From Natrialbaceae archaeon AArc-T1-2 (lineage in GTDB: Archaea; Halobacteriota; Halobacteria; Halobacteriales; Natrialbaceae), in contig NZ_CP127174.1 of assembly GCF_030273315.1 (NCBI RefSeq), positions 1,302,001 through 1,366,000 of the forward strand: a stretch of DNA of 64,000 bases, written 5' to 3'. The notes below the pieces were generated by a model. The model was not told where the DNA came from and made no database searches. It was given only the letters and a program-made list of their open reading frames with translations. Below are positions 44,120-52,070 of this stretch, one piece after another; within the stretch, counting starts at the first letter, position 1, and every line of letters begins with the position of its first letter. Both the position numbers and the translations under genes were made by a program.

Positions 44120-46867
44120 ATGGTTTACAGACCTTCCAGAAGGGCAGTCATCACATCGAGTGGGTTACTCGCCACTGGCCTCGCCGGCTGTCTGGGCACC
44201 GCCCAGGAAGAAGACGATTCGCCTTCAAACCCGAACCAACTCCAACAAAACCAACTCCAACAAGCCGACGGCCCAGCACCGGTCGATCTTGGGACTGCCT
44301 GTGACTTTTCGATCCTAGCAAAATCCGGGATTTCGAGCGTCCCCAATTCCGACGTGGCGGGGGACATTGGCGTGAGTCCGATTGCGGCAACCGCCATAAC
44401 CGGGTTCGATTTGACCCTGGATGCAACCGGCGTCTATTCGACATCGACTCAGGTGGGCGGACGGGTGTACGCGGCCGATTATTCGGATCCGACCCCGTCC
44501 AGATTGACCACGGCCGTGAGCGATATGGAATCCGCGTTCACCGACGCTATGGGTCGCGTTCCGCCAGACGATACGGAAATAGGTGCCGGAAATATCGGCG
44601 GCGAGACATTCACTCCAGGGATCTACAACTGGAGTTCGGACGTGTTAATCGACGGCGATATCACCCTCGAAGGTGGGCCAGACGACACGTGGATCTTCCA
44701 GATCGCGGGGGATCTCACCGCGGCTAGCGGGACCACTGTCAATCTAGAAGGTGGCGCGCAGGTCGAAAACATAGTCTGGGTGGTCGCCGGCGGTGCCGGT
44801 GTCGAGATTGGGACGGACGCGAACTTCGCAGGAATTGTGCTGGCCCAGACGGGAATTAACGTGCTCACCAATGCAACGGTGGACGGCTGTTTGTATGCCC
44901 AAACCGACGTCAATCTGCAGATGGCGACGGTTACTGGATGTGACTGTGATCTTGTAGACCTGAAAGTGGACTCGGACTGTGTTGATGAGCAAGGGCAAAT
45001 CACGGTAACGAACCCTAACGACGTCTCGGTGATGGTGACCGTCACCGGTCCCGACGGGTACGAGGAGACGATGGAGGTTCCCGCAGGCGGTTCGACAGTG
45101 TGGGGGACTCTCGCAGATGGAACGTATTCACTCGAAACCGACCATATCGTAATCGGTCTCGATATCACGACGCTCGACATTGTTTGCGATACTTCCGTGC
45201 CTACCGTCGTCACGACCCCGGCGACGGACGTCAACGAGTCGACGGCGACGCTCAACGGCGAACTAACGGACCTTGGTGACTTTGACGCCGTTGACGTCTT
45301 CTTCGAGTGGCGCGTCCTCGGCGAGGACGACTGGATCACCACCGAGTCTCAGACGCTCGTGGACCCTGGCGTCTTCAGCGCTGAGATCGAGGATCTCGAG
45401 CCCGGCACCACCTACGAATTTCGGGCGGTCGCTGTCGCCAATGATACCCGGGTGGAAGGCACCACGCTTCGAATCATCAAACCGGTTCCAGGTACACCGG
45501 ACGTGATTACCTCGCCGGCTACGGACGTCAACGAGTCGACGGCGACACTCAACGGCGAATTGACCGATCTCGGAGATTTCGATGACGTCGACGTCTTCTT
45601 CGAATGGCGTGAAGTCGGTGCGGAAGACTGGATCGCCACTGGATCCCAAACACTCGAAGAAACCGGCACCTTCAGCGCCGAAATCGAGGGGCTCGAGCCC
45701 GGCACCAGTTACGAGTTCCGGGCAGTCGCCGTCGCCAATGACACCCGGGTGGAAGGGGCGATTCTTTCGTTCACCAAAGCCGAACCCGGCGCTCCCATCG
45801 TCGAAACACAGTCAGCGACGGAAATCAACGGATCGACGGCGACGCTCAACGGTGAAGTGATCGACCTCGGTGACTTCGACACCGCCGACGTCTTCTTCGA
45901 GTGGCGCGTCCTCGGCGAGGACGACTGGAATACCACCGAGTCTCAGACGCTCGAAGAACCGGGTTCCTTCAACGCCGAAATTGAGGGCCTCGAGCCCGAG
46001 GTCACCTACGAGTTTCGGGCAATCGTGGTCGCTAATGACGATCGTCACGAAGGAACCATCGTCTCGTTCACCAAAGCCGAGCCCGGCGTCCCCAGCGTCG
46101 AGACACAGCCAGCGACGGATATCAACGGATCGACGGCGACGCTCAACGGTGAAGTGATCGACCTCGGTGACTTCGACACCGCCGACGTCTTCTTCGAGTG
46201 GCGTGTCCTTGGCGAGGAAGACTGGATTGCTACCGAGTCCCAGACACTCGAAGAAGCCGGCACCTTCAACGCCGAGATCGCTGGCCTAGAGCCCGGTACC
46301 ACCTACGAGTTCCGGGCTGTCATGGGGGCGAATGACGAACGGTTCGAAGGCGCCACACTATCGTTCACCAAAGCGGTCCCAGCTGCGTTGGAAGTCGAGA
46401 CAGGGCCAGCGACGGATATCAACGAATCGACAGCGACGCTCAACGGCGAACTACTTTCCCTCGGTAGTGCAGAAGAAGTTACCGTCTACTTCCTGTACCG
46501 CGTCAAGGGGACGGCAGTGTGGATGTTTACCGACGAAGAGATCCTCACCGAACCCGGCCCATTCAGCGGAACGGCGACGAACCTCGAGACTGGCACAGTC
46601 TACGAGTTCAAGGCTGTCGCCCAGGTGGGCAGTGCGGTGGTATACGGTGAGACTCTGAAGTTCACGAAGGAAGCCGTTGACGAGAAGGAAAAGAAGGCCA
46701 AGAAAAAGCGCAAATACGAACGCGCAAAGCGCGAGTATGAGAAGTACAAGAAGAAATACGAGAAAGAGCGGGTGACGAAAAAGCAACTGAGAAAGAAGAG
46801 ACGCGCCTACGAGCGCGCAAAGCGCGAGTACCAAAAGTATACAACGCATTGTAATAACAGCACCTGA
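44120..46867 (+). CDS. Tat lipoprotein: DUF3494 ice-binding-like domain, five FN3-like repeats, basic tail
   Basis: A 915-residue surface protein. Twin Arg (RR at 7-8) and lipobox LAGC with Cys 24 mark Tat export and lipid anchoring. A Gln-rich linker precedes a DUF3494 domain (about 56-275: DFSILAKSGISS..., VAGDIGVSP, TFTPGIYNWSSDV, IFQIAGDLTAASG, GIVLAQTGINV), the beta-solenoid of ice-binding proteins. A Cys-containing beta domain (276-359) and five FN3-like repeats of 98-99 residues (360-853) follow. The last 62 residues are extremely Lys/Arg-rich. DUF3494 proteins bind ice in polar microbes, but many relatives look like adhesins; an attachment role is my inference. Confidence 0.85.
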   Translation: MVYRPSRRAVITSSGLLATGLAGCLGTAQEEDDSPSNPNQLQQNQLQQADGPAPVDLGTACDFSILAKSGISSVPNSDVAGDIGVSPIAATAITGFDLTLDATGVYSTSTQVGGRVYAADYSDPTPSRLTTAVSDMESAFTDAMGRVPPDDTEIGAGNIGGETFTPGIYNWSSDVLIDGDITLEGGPDDTWIFQIAGDLTAASGTTVNLEGGAQVENIVWVVAGGAGVEIGTDANFAGIVLAQTGINVLTNATVDGCLYAQTDVNLQMATVTGCDCDLVDLKVDSDCVDEQGQITVTNPNDVSVMVTVTGPDGYEETMEVPAGGSTVWGTLADGTYSLETDHIVIGLDITTLDIVCDTSVPTVVTTPATDVNESTATLNGELTDLGDFDAVDVFFEWRVLGEDDWITTESQTLVDPGVFSAEIEDLEPGTTYEFRAVAVANDTRVEGTTLRIIKPVPGTPDVITSPATDVNESTATLNGELTDLGDFDDVDVFFEWREVGAEDWIATGSQTLEETGTFSAEIEGLEPGTSYEFRAVAVANDTRVEGAILSFTKAEPGAPIVETQSATEINGSTATLNGEVIDLGDFDTADVFFEWRVLGEDDWNTTESQTLEEPGSFNAEIEGLEPEVTYEFRAIVVANDDRHEGTIVSFTKAEPGVPSVETQPATDINGSTATLNGEVIDLGDFDTADVFFEWRVLGEEDWIATESQTLEEAGTFNAEIAGLEPGTTYEFRAVMGANDERFEGATLSFTKAVPAALEVETGPATDINESTATLNGELLSLGSAEEVTVYFLYRVKGTAVWMFTDEEILTEPGPFSGTATNLETGTVYEFKAVAQVGSAVVYGETLKFTKEAVDEKEKKAKKKRKYERAKREYEKYKKKYEKERVTKKQLRKKRRAYERAKREYQKYTTHCNNST
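45197..46678 (+). repeat. five tandem about 297-base repeats encoding FN3-like domains
   Basis: Unit boundaries are near 45197, 45494, 45791, 46088 and 46385. Each starts around PATDVNESTATLNGEL and ends at FTKAEPG. Units 3 and 4 share long identical stretches (for example gtgatcgacctcggtgactt), while unit 5 is most divergent. The nucleotide identity implies recent duplication or conversion. Confidence 0.85.
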
Positions 46868-47034
46868 TCCGGTCGGACGACCGGTTCCAGGCCGCATTTG
46901 GTCGCGGTGGTCGTGGCGCTTATATACCGAATGATCGGGGCTACGGAGAGAAATGAACCGAGCTGTTGTGCTGCATCCATCCTCTGTATTCAGCACTGAG
47001 TTGTTGTCTGATCATATGTAATACTATAAAAATT

Positions 47035-47960
47035 GCTTTGTTGAATAGCTGCTGAACGATGGTTAGAGTGGCTCACAGAGCTTTTCTATGTTGATGATGG
47101 CGAACATGAGGACAATTTCACGGAACTGTCGATACCAGCCCAGCGCTCGCACGGCATCGCCGAGCGAGCGCTTCGTTGTCGAGTACGACGTTTCGGCCAT
47201 CCAGCGCTGAGCGTAGCCTTTTGTCCGGATAAGCGTGTTGTTCCCTGTCGTGAGTGGTTTCGATCCACGCTGTAAGATCAGTGGTTCGACACCGAGGGCG
47301 TAGAACTCGTATTTGGTGTGCCAGTTGTGGAAGGCTTTGTCAGCAGCGACGGAAAGCAGGTCGTCCGCGTTCCGGCGGACGACCTGCGGCCCTGTCTTCG
47401 TATCGTGTTTCCACCGGGCTGAGATATGAACGTCAAGAACTGCAAGAGACTCTACATCGGTTAATGTGGTCACTTTCAGCGTCTGCACGCTATTCCCGGA
47501 TCGCTGACGGTAATACGATGATGCAGCGTGTCGGTCGAAGAACGTACTGTCGAGAGCGACGTGTCCAGACTGCGGGTGTTGCTGCGCTGAAACGCGCAGC
47601 AACGCCCGCCACACCCACATTTTCAGCCGATCGAACGACTTGTAGATCGTGCTGTAATCCGGCAACTCGTCCTGATCGAGGCCAAGTACGTCACGAACCT
47701 CAGACATGTACTTCAGCCGGTTCGGCGTTTCACGGTAGCTATGGCCCTCTTCGAGCCGAAAACAGTGCAAAACGACATGTACCCAGCGGGCGAACCCGCC
47801 GCTGGCGGGCTCGCCCGCGTGCTTCCCCAACGCTTGTTTGGCTAGGTCTCGACACTGCTCAACGAAGTCGAGGATATCGATTTCCATACCAACCTCGATT
47901 TCCTCGACTTCATCCTTCTAACCCGTGATATCAGCTGATTAGATCGCTCTTCAACAGAGC
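47035..47960 (-). mobile_element. IS5-family insertion sequence
   Basis: About 926 bases. The ends are gctttgttgaatagc (47035) and, complemented from 47960, gctctgttgaagagc, matching at 13 of 15 positions; the right end is itself almost palindromic. One transposase lies between. The stop codon of the neighbouring truncated gene falls inside the right end, which shows that insertion broke that gene. Confidence 0.75.
47063..47887 (-). CDS. IS5-family transposase
   Basis: A 274-residue DDE transposase. The three catalytic regions are ALDSTFFDRH (first Asp near 113), SVAADKAFHNWH (second Asp near 188) and RWMAETSYSTTKRSLGD (Glu near 236, with the family Y/S-x-x-K spacing). N-terminal SYRETPNRLKYMSEVR matches the usual DNA-binding region. 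The frame is intact. Sequence resembles haloarchaeal IS5-group elements; the exact IS name was not determined. Confidence 0.85.
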   Translation of the reverse strand: MEIDILDFVEQCRDLAKQALGKHAGEPASGGFARWVHVVLHCFRLEEGHSYRETPNRLKYMSEVRDVLGLDQDELPDYSTIYKSFDRLKMWVWRALLRVSAQQHPQSGHVALDSTFFDRHAASSYYRQRSGNSVQTLKVTTLTDVESLAVLDVHISARWKHDTKTGPQVVRRNADDLLSVAADKAFHNWHTKYEFYALGVEPLILQRGSKPLTTGNNTLIRTKGYAQRWMAETSYSTTKRSLGDAVRALGWYRQFREIVLMFAIINIEKLCEPL

Positions 47961-48382
47961 AGAATACGGCAGTTGATACCCTCCTGAAGCGTCGGCGGGA
48001 TCGAAATCTTCGTCTCCTCGCCGTCGCCCGTTTCACCCCGAAGCCCTTGCCACCTGGGAGCCATGTGAACGGAAAAGTCCTGTTCACCGGTCGGGTCCTC
48101 GTCGGGGTGTCGCTCGATCGTAAGGCGTGGCTCGCGGATCGTCTCGAACGCGATCGGCGTATCGCCGGGCGTCTCACCGCCGTCTGGAGGTAACAGATTC
48201 CCGTCGGTGTACCAGAGTGTCACCTCCCACCGCTCACCACGGCGTTGGAACTCACCGGCCTTGCTCCCACCAGCCTGGTCGATGAGCTTGTTTGCGGCGA
48301 TCCACGGCCCGAGCGTCGGAAAGATAGCGTTCCCATCGAACTCGTGCGGGGCGGGCTCGACGGCGCGAATCGGGCCCGTCAC
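47951..48382 (-). pseudogene. C-terminally truncated provirus protein (DUF7845-like)
   Basis: 143 residues from GTG at 48382. The N-terminal EPAPHEFDGNAIFPTLGPWIAANKLID, central GERWEVTLWYTDGNLLPPD and APRWQGLRGETGDGEE recall a haloarchaeal virus/plasmid family (DUF7845 in my recollection). The last residues, INCRILLC and the stop, come from the IS5 end, so the true C-terminus is lost. Its GTG overlaps the stop of the small zinc-finger gene before it. Confidence 0.6.
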
Positions 48383-48573
48383 ACCAACCCCTCACGATCG
48401 ACGAAACACGCCGTGCACAACTCGACGGACTGACCGAGTCGTGCCGACACCTCCGGCCCACGATACTCGCAGTCGGCACACGCCGGCCAGAGTGGTTCGT
48501 CTGTTTCGTCGTCTGTCTCGTCTGGCTCTGACGGGTCCTGTGGCTCGACACCGAAGGCGGACAAGTCCGTCAT
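48379..48573 (-). CDS. 64-residue zinc-ribbon protein
   Basis: Cys pairs CADC (32-35 region) and CTAC (53-56 region) in PACADCEYRGPEVSARLGQSVELCTACFVD form one zinc ribbon after an acidic, disordered N-terminus. ATG at 48573 follows the preceding stop by three bases; the TGA overlaps the next GTG (gtga). Part of a seven-gene chain of very small Cys-rich proteins. Function unknown; DNA binding is possible. Confidence 0.65.
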   Translation of the reverse strand: MTDLSAFGVEPQDPSEPDETDDETDEPLWPACADCEYRGPEVSARLGQSVELCTACFVDREGLV

Positions 48574-48576
48574 CGG

Positions 48577-48690
48577 CTACTCCCTCCCTCCGAGATCGGC
48601 GTCGCAGTACGGACAACGCGCCCGTCTTGACGGGTTGAACTTCGCGAGCGTGGCCGACACTGTGGCCCCGCAGGTGCACCGGTAGGTCAC
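48577..48690 (-). CDS. 37-residue zinc-ribbon protein
   Basis: GTG at 48690 overlaps the stop of the preceding gene (gtga). Product VTYRCTCGATVSATLAKF...RARCPYCDADLGGRE has a C-x-C and a C-x2-C pair, enough for one zinc knuckle. Ends tag at 48577-48579, three bases before the next ATG. Too short for most gene finders, but the overlap pattern and the Cys pattern support it. Confidence 0.6.
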   Translation of the reverse strand: MTYRCTCGATVSATLAKFNPSRRARCPYCDADLGGRE

Positions 48691-48905
48691 CCTGACTCAC
48701 CCCCGTGATCGACGAGCGTGGTCTGGTCGTCCCCGAAGGGTGCGAACAGCGTCGGCTGACTCCGGAACAGGTCAACCACTTCGTCGTAGTCGTCGGGCTC
48801 GCGGCCGGTGAGTGACCGAAACCGGTTCTTGTGCTTGTTCGCGTGGGCGACGATCCCATTCGGAGACTCCGATTCGAAGCCACAGACGCGACAGGTGAAC
48901 GTCAC
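48687..48905 (-). CDS. 72-residue C2H2 zinc-finger protein
   Basis: TCRVCGFESESPNGIVAHANKHKNRF gives a C-x2-C-(12)-H-x3-H finger (residues about 5-24) followed by a helical tail (DDYDEVVDLFRSQPTLFAPFG). GTG at 48905 overlaps the previous stop; TGA overlaps the next GTG. Single C2H2 fingers of this kind occur in haloviruses, where they may bind DNA or recruit other proteins. Confidence 0.7.
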   Translation of the reverse strand: MTFTCRVCGFESESPNGIVAHANKHKNRFRSLTGREPDDYDEVVDLFRSQPTLFAPFGDDQTTLVDHGGESG

Positions 48906-49021
48906 AGCACATCACCTCGGACTCGGCGGATTTCGCGAGCACACTCCGGGCACAGTCGTCGAGTAGCGGCGACGGTAGTCTCGCACTGCTCGCACTCGCC
49001 GGAGTCGACGATCCGGCTCAC
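48902..49021 (-). CDS. 39-residue zinc-ribbon protein
   Basis: GTG at 49021 overlaps the previous stop. The product MSRIVDSGECEQCETTVAATRRLCPECAREIRRV... has CEQC and CPEC pairs, spaced as in rubredoxin-like knuckles, and a basic tail. Its TGA (48902-48904) overlaps the next GTG. Supported by the regular overlaps and the paired Cys rather than by homology. Confidence 0.6.
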   Translation of the reverse strand: MSRIVDSGECEQCETTVAATRRLCPECAREIRRVRGDVL

Positions 49022-49146
49022 GCCGACTCACCTCGCGTATCGCTATGGGTGTGGGCCAGCCCGCGCATCACCGCCACTCGGTAGGTGGTCCGGTGACCGC
49101 TCGAAACGTCGTACAGGTCCGACGCCGGAACGAACTCGGCGGTCAT
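49018..49146 (-). CDS. 42-residue protein in zinc-finger operon
   Basis: ATG at 49146 overlaps the previous stop (atga), and its TGA overlaps the next GTG (gtga). Sequence MTAEFVPASDLYDVSSGHRTTYRVAVMRGLAHTHSD; no Cys pairs, four His or so. No recognised domain. Its existence rests on the perfectly nested overlaps. Confidence 0.5.
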   Translation of the reverse strand: MTAEFVPASDLYDVSSGHRTTYRVAVMRGLAHTHSDTRGESA

Positions 49147-49433
49147 CGTTCCACCCCTCCGCCGTCAGTCGCGACGGTCTGACAGAGTGACCGAACGGCC
49201 GGATTCAGCTCGTCGAACGGCACACCGAACCGATCAGGACTGTCGAGCGGGTCGACGCTTCCAACGTCGAGACCGGCGGCGCTCCCGTTGGCGAGTCGAC
49301 CGTAGTTATCGCACTCGGTGCAGCGTTGGGCGCGGTCATCGGCGTCACCAAAGCCTCGTCGGAACTCGGGGGTGACGTGTGAGCCACAGGTTAGGCAACG
49401 ATTCGCCCGACTGGTGGGCTGCCATCGCTGCAT
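49143..49433 (-). CDS. 96-residue zinc-finger protein, first gene of the micro-operon
   Basis: CLTC (13-16) and CTEC (38-41) enclose SHVTPEFRRGFGDADDRAQR, the layout of a haloarchaeal single zinc-ribbon family (DUF7563-like from memory). The C-terminal half is less conserved. ATG at 49433 is preceded by the inverted repeat cagcgatc/gatcgctg (49434-49464) and a TATA-like ttttaacc (plus coordinates about 49475-49482), which could place a regulated promoter here. The gene starts 83 bases from tRNA-Pro, read in the same direction. Confidence 0.65.
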   Translation of the reverse strand: MQRWQPTSRANRCLTCGSHVTPEFRRGFGDADDRAQRCTECDNYGRLANGSAAGLDVGSVDPLDSPDRFGVPFDELNPAVRSLCQTVATDGGGVER

Positions 49434-49515
49434 CAGCGATCGCCTCCGAGAAAGCGGATCGCTGTTCTCAGGTGGTTAAAACCGGCAAAAACGCCCGGTT
49501 TGTTTTTATACGCAG

Positions 49516-49588
49516 TGGGACCGCCCGGATTTGAACCGGGGTCACGGGCACCCAAGGCCCGAAGTATACCAGGCTAACCCACGGTCCC
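49516..49588 (-). tRNA. tRNA-Pro (anticodon TGG)
   Basis: On the minus strand the acceptor strands gggaccg and cggtccc pair, the anticodon stem cgggc/gcccg closes the loop cttgggt with anticodon TGG, and the T arm is cccgg-ttcaaat-ccggg. Discriminator is A; CCA is not encoded. A hairpin with a T run (gtttttgcc) lies about 30 bases downstream. The 3' end faces the integrated element, as at a tRNA attachment site. Confidence 0.95.
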
Positions 49589-49689
49589 GTATCTCCACTT
49601 TCGGGCGGACTCCATAAAGGGTTTCGTTCTACGGCGGTCGCTGTGTCACGGCGGAACCGATTTGGGACTCGAGTCCTTCCTCACGAGAC

Positions 49690-49938
49690 ATGACCGGCCT
49701 CGGCGTCGTCTTGCTGCTCGTTCTCCTCGCGTTGGTCGTCGGCGCCGTCGCGATAATCCGCGCCGTCACGCCATTTATCGTCAACGCGGTCGTGGGGCTC
49801 GTCGTCCTCGTCCTCGCCGAAGTGCTGTTCGGTCTCGAGGTCGCCGTAACGGGGCTGACGCTGCTCGTCGTCGCCGTCGCCGGCGTGCCGGGTGCGGTGC
49901 TCGTGGTCCTGCTATCGGTCTTCGGCGTCGCCTTCTAG
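49690..49938 (+). CDS. BofA-like small membrane protein
   Basis: 82 residues and almost wholly hydrophobic, with three membrane segments (about 5-27, 30-48 and 52-80). The stretch VNAVVGLVVLVLAEVLFGLEVAVTG and the ending PGAVLVVLLSVFGVAF match the BofA family (pro-sigma-K processing inhibitor in Bacillus); in archaea its role is unknown. ATG at 49690. It converges on the helicase with a 21-base gap. Confidence 0.7.
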   Translation: MTGLGVVLLLVLLALVVGAVAIIRAVTPFIVNAVVGLVVLVLAEVLFGLEVAVTGLTLLVVAVAGVPGAVLVVLLSVFGVAF

Positions 49939-49959
49939 ACGCCGGCACGTCGCGCCAGG

Positions 49960-52020
49960 TCACAGTTCGGCGTCGCGCAGTTCGATGTCCGCGACGAGGT
50001 CGTAGGGATGGGCGTCCTTGCGGATGCCGTCGACGAGCGTGAACGCCTCGCCGGGCGAGAGGAAGTGTTCGGTGACGACCCGACCCAGCGGCGTCGGCTC
50101 GAAGCCGTCGATGAAGTCGTACTCGAGGAGTTTTCCGAGGGCGTGTTTGGTCGGCACATCGCCGAGCATCCGGTCGTTGAGTGCCTTCGCGGCTCTGCCG
50201 CCGACGGTGACGTTCGCTAAGGTCTCCTCGATGGCCGCGTCCTCGTCGTAGCGCGTCATTACCGGCTCCATCTCGCCTTTCAACAGCTTGAACGCGACCT
50301 CGTCTTCGGTCATCTCCATCGAGTTGTGGTACGCACAGTCGGGTTCGACCAGCACGTACACTTTCCCCTCGTCGTGGTAGTCGGGCCGGCCCGCCCGGCC
50401 GAGCATCTGGTGAAACTCCTGGACCGAGAGCCACTCGATGCCCATCGCCAGCGAGTCGAAGACCACCTGCGAGGCCGGGAAGTCGACGCCCGCCGCGAGT
50501 GCAGCCGTGGTGACGACCGCGGCCAGCTCCTGGTCTCCGAACTTCCGTTCGACCGTCTTCCGGCGCTTGTAATCGAGCCCGGCGTGGTAGGCGGCAGCGT
50601 CGTACTCGAGTTTCCGGCTGATCTCGTGACACCGCCGCCGGGAGTTGGTGAAGATGATCGTCTGGCCGCGATACCCCTTCGAGGACTCGGTGTCGAACTC
50701 GCGTTTGACGAGTTTGTTCTCGACGCGAACCTTCTCGCGGCCGTCCGCGAAGGTGACGTGGCGTTCGATCGGGACGGGCCGTTCCTCGAACTCGATGAGC
50801 GTCGCCTCGAGTGCGTTCGTGAGCTGTTCGGGGTTGCCGACGGTCGCGGAGAGATAGACCCACTGGGCCCCGTCGTACTCGTCGCGGCGTTCGGCACGTT
50901 GCTCGCAGGTGTACTTGAGCCGCGAGATGAGCCCGTCCAGCCGGTGGCCCCGGTCGTCCTCTTTGAGCGTGTGGACCTCGTCGATGACGACGGTGCCGAT
51001 GTCGCCCATGTGCTTGCCCGTCCGCAGGGCGTGGTCGATCCCCTCGTAGGTGCCGACGATGACGTCCGCGTTGGGGTCGAACTGCTGGCCGTCGTCGTTG
51101 ATCCGGCTCGCACCCACCCGGAGGGTGACGTCGACGAGGTGGCCGTATTCGTCCTGGAAGTCCTCGTACTTCTGGTTCGCGAGCGCGACCAGCGGGACGA
51201 GAAAGAGCATCGTCCCCTTGCCGTTTAAGACGCGGTCGATGCCCGCCATCTCGCCGACCAGCGTCTTCCCGGTCGCCGTCGCCGAGACGACGAGCTGGTC
51301 CTCGCCCTCGAAGAGGCCGTTCTCGACCGAGAGGCTCTGGACCGGCAGCAGGGTGTCGAAGCGGTCCTCGAGCAGGTCCTGAAGGCCGGGGTGGAGGTTC
51401 AGCGTGTCGACGGGGACGGGATCGACCTCGTCGGTCGTCGCCGAGATCGTGTCGAACTTCGTCAGGTCCGGGTCGAGTCGCCCCTTGAGCAGGTTGACGA
51501 TCCGTTCTAAGTCCTGGACCTCGAGCATGAGCTCCTCGAGGCGGTCTTTGGCGGCTCCGGTGACCTCGCCGCCGCCGGCGTAGGTGAGCTGGCGCTCGAG
51601 TTCCTCGCGGGCACAGTCCGTACAGATCCAGTCGTCCCCGTCTTTGACCGCGGTGTCGGTGGTAATCGGCGAGTACCGGCCCGCAGAGGCACAGTACCGG
51701 CAGGTCCGGACGGTTTTGGCCTCGAGCTGGTAGCCATCGAGCATCTCCTGGAGTTCACGACGGCTCTCGGGGTCGGTCTGTTCGGAGATGCGGATGCGCT
51801 TTGCGCGACGGGCGAGTTCGACGAACTCGTCGGGCTGGCGTGGCTCCTCGCTCGAGCCCCGCTTGAGTCGGAATTTCGCGGGACGGGGGCCGGCCGACGT
51901 TTCGGCGAGCTCGAGTCTCGCACGGAACAGTCGCTCGCCATCCCTGTTGACGACAACGAGGTAGTCGTCGCCGATCCCGTGACAGAACAGTGTCTCGACG
52001 TCCTGGACCTGCTGTGACAC
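49960..52020 (-). CDS. Ski2-type DEAD/DEAH helicase with N-terminal zinc region
   Basis: A 686-residue superfamily 2 helicase. The N-terminal 200 residues (DUF5814-like, from memory) contain CRYC near 107 and CTDC near 138, a zinc ribbon. The helicase core has Walker A-like SATATGKT near 262, Walker B IDEVH near 360, SAT near 409, and the RecA2 motifs IIFTNSRRRC near 460, TTAALAAGVDFPA near 515 and QMLGRAGRP near 546. A Sec63/wHTH-like tail follows. It probably unwinds DNA or RNA in repair or RNA turnover. Upstream in the same direction lies the HTH protein. Confidence 0.85.
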   Translation of the reverse strand: MSQQVQDVETLFCHGIGDDYLVVVNRDGERLFRARLELAETSAGPRPAKFRLKRGSSEEPRQPDEFVELARRAKRIRISEQTDPESRRELQEMLDGYQLEAKTVRTCRYCASAGRYSPITTDTAVKDGDDWICTDCAREELERQLTYAGGGEVTGAAKDRLEELMLEVQDLERIVNLLKGRLDPDLTKFDTISATTDEVDPVPVDTLNLHPGLQDLLEDRFDTLLPVQSLSVENGLFEGEDQLVVSATATGKTLVGEMAGIDRVLNGKGTMLFLVPLVALANQKYEDFQDEYGHLVDVTLRVGASRINDDGQQFDPNADVIVGTYEGIDHALRTGKHMGDIGTVVIDEVHTLKEDDRGHRLDGLISRLKYTCEQRAERRDEYDGAQWVYLSATVGNPEQLTNALEATLIEFEERPVPIERHVTFADGREKVRVENKLVKREFDTESSKGYRGQTIIFTNSRRRCHEISRKLEYDAAAYHAGLDYKRRKTVERKFGDQELAAVVTTAALAAGVDFPASQVVFDSLAMGIEWLSVQEFHQMLGRAGRPDYHDEGKVYVLVEPDCAYHNSMEMTEDEVAFKLLKGEMEPVMTRYDEDAAIEETLANVTVGGRAAKALNDRMLGDVPTKHALGKLLEYDFIDGFEPTPLGRVVTEHFLSPGEAFTLVDGIRKDAHPYDLVADIELRDAEL

Positions 52021-52070
52021 TGATCAATCGTAGTCGGTCGGCGTACTTGAGCGGTTCGAAACAGCGACCG

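Larger units (their letters stand above)
39196..49588. mobile_element. decayed integrated element (provirus or plasmid) between mcm and tRNA-Pro
   Basis: An integrase lies at the left, virus-type repressor and zinc-finger genes lie within, and an intact tRNA-Pro is at the right end with its 3' side facing the element. On the plus strand tgggaccgc begins the tRNA 3' end copy (49516-49524), and the same nine bases occur at 39196-39204, with partial similarity continuing for 14 more. This would be a degraded attachment site. Two IS elements have broken internal genes. No capsid or spike gene was recognised. Confidence 0.5.

Noticed and set aside
45197-46678. Regularly spaced repeats considered as CRISPR
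   Set aside because: The units are 297 bases, have no unique spacers and encode continuous protein domains.
46868-47034. Palindrome ccggtcggacgaccgg after the lipoprotein gene as a terminator
   Set aside because: No T run follows and the arms are short; not enough to call it a terminator.
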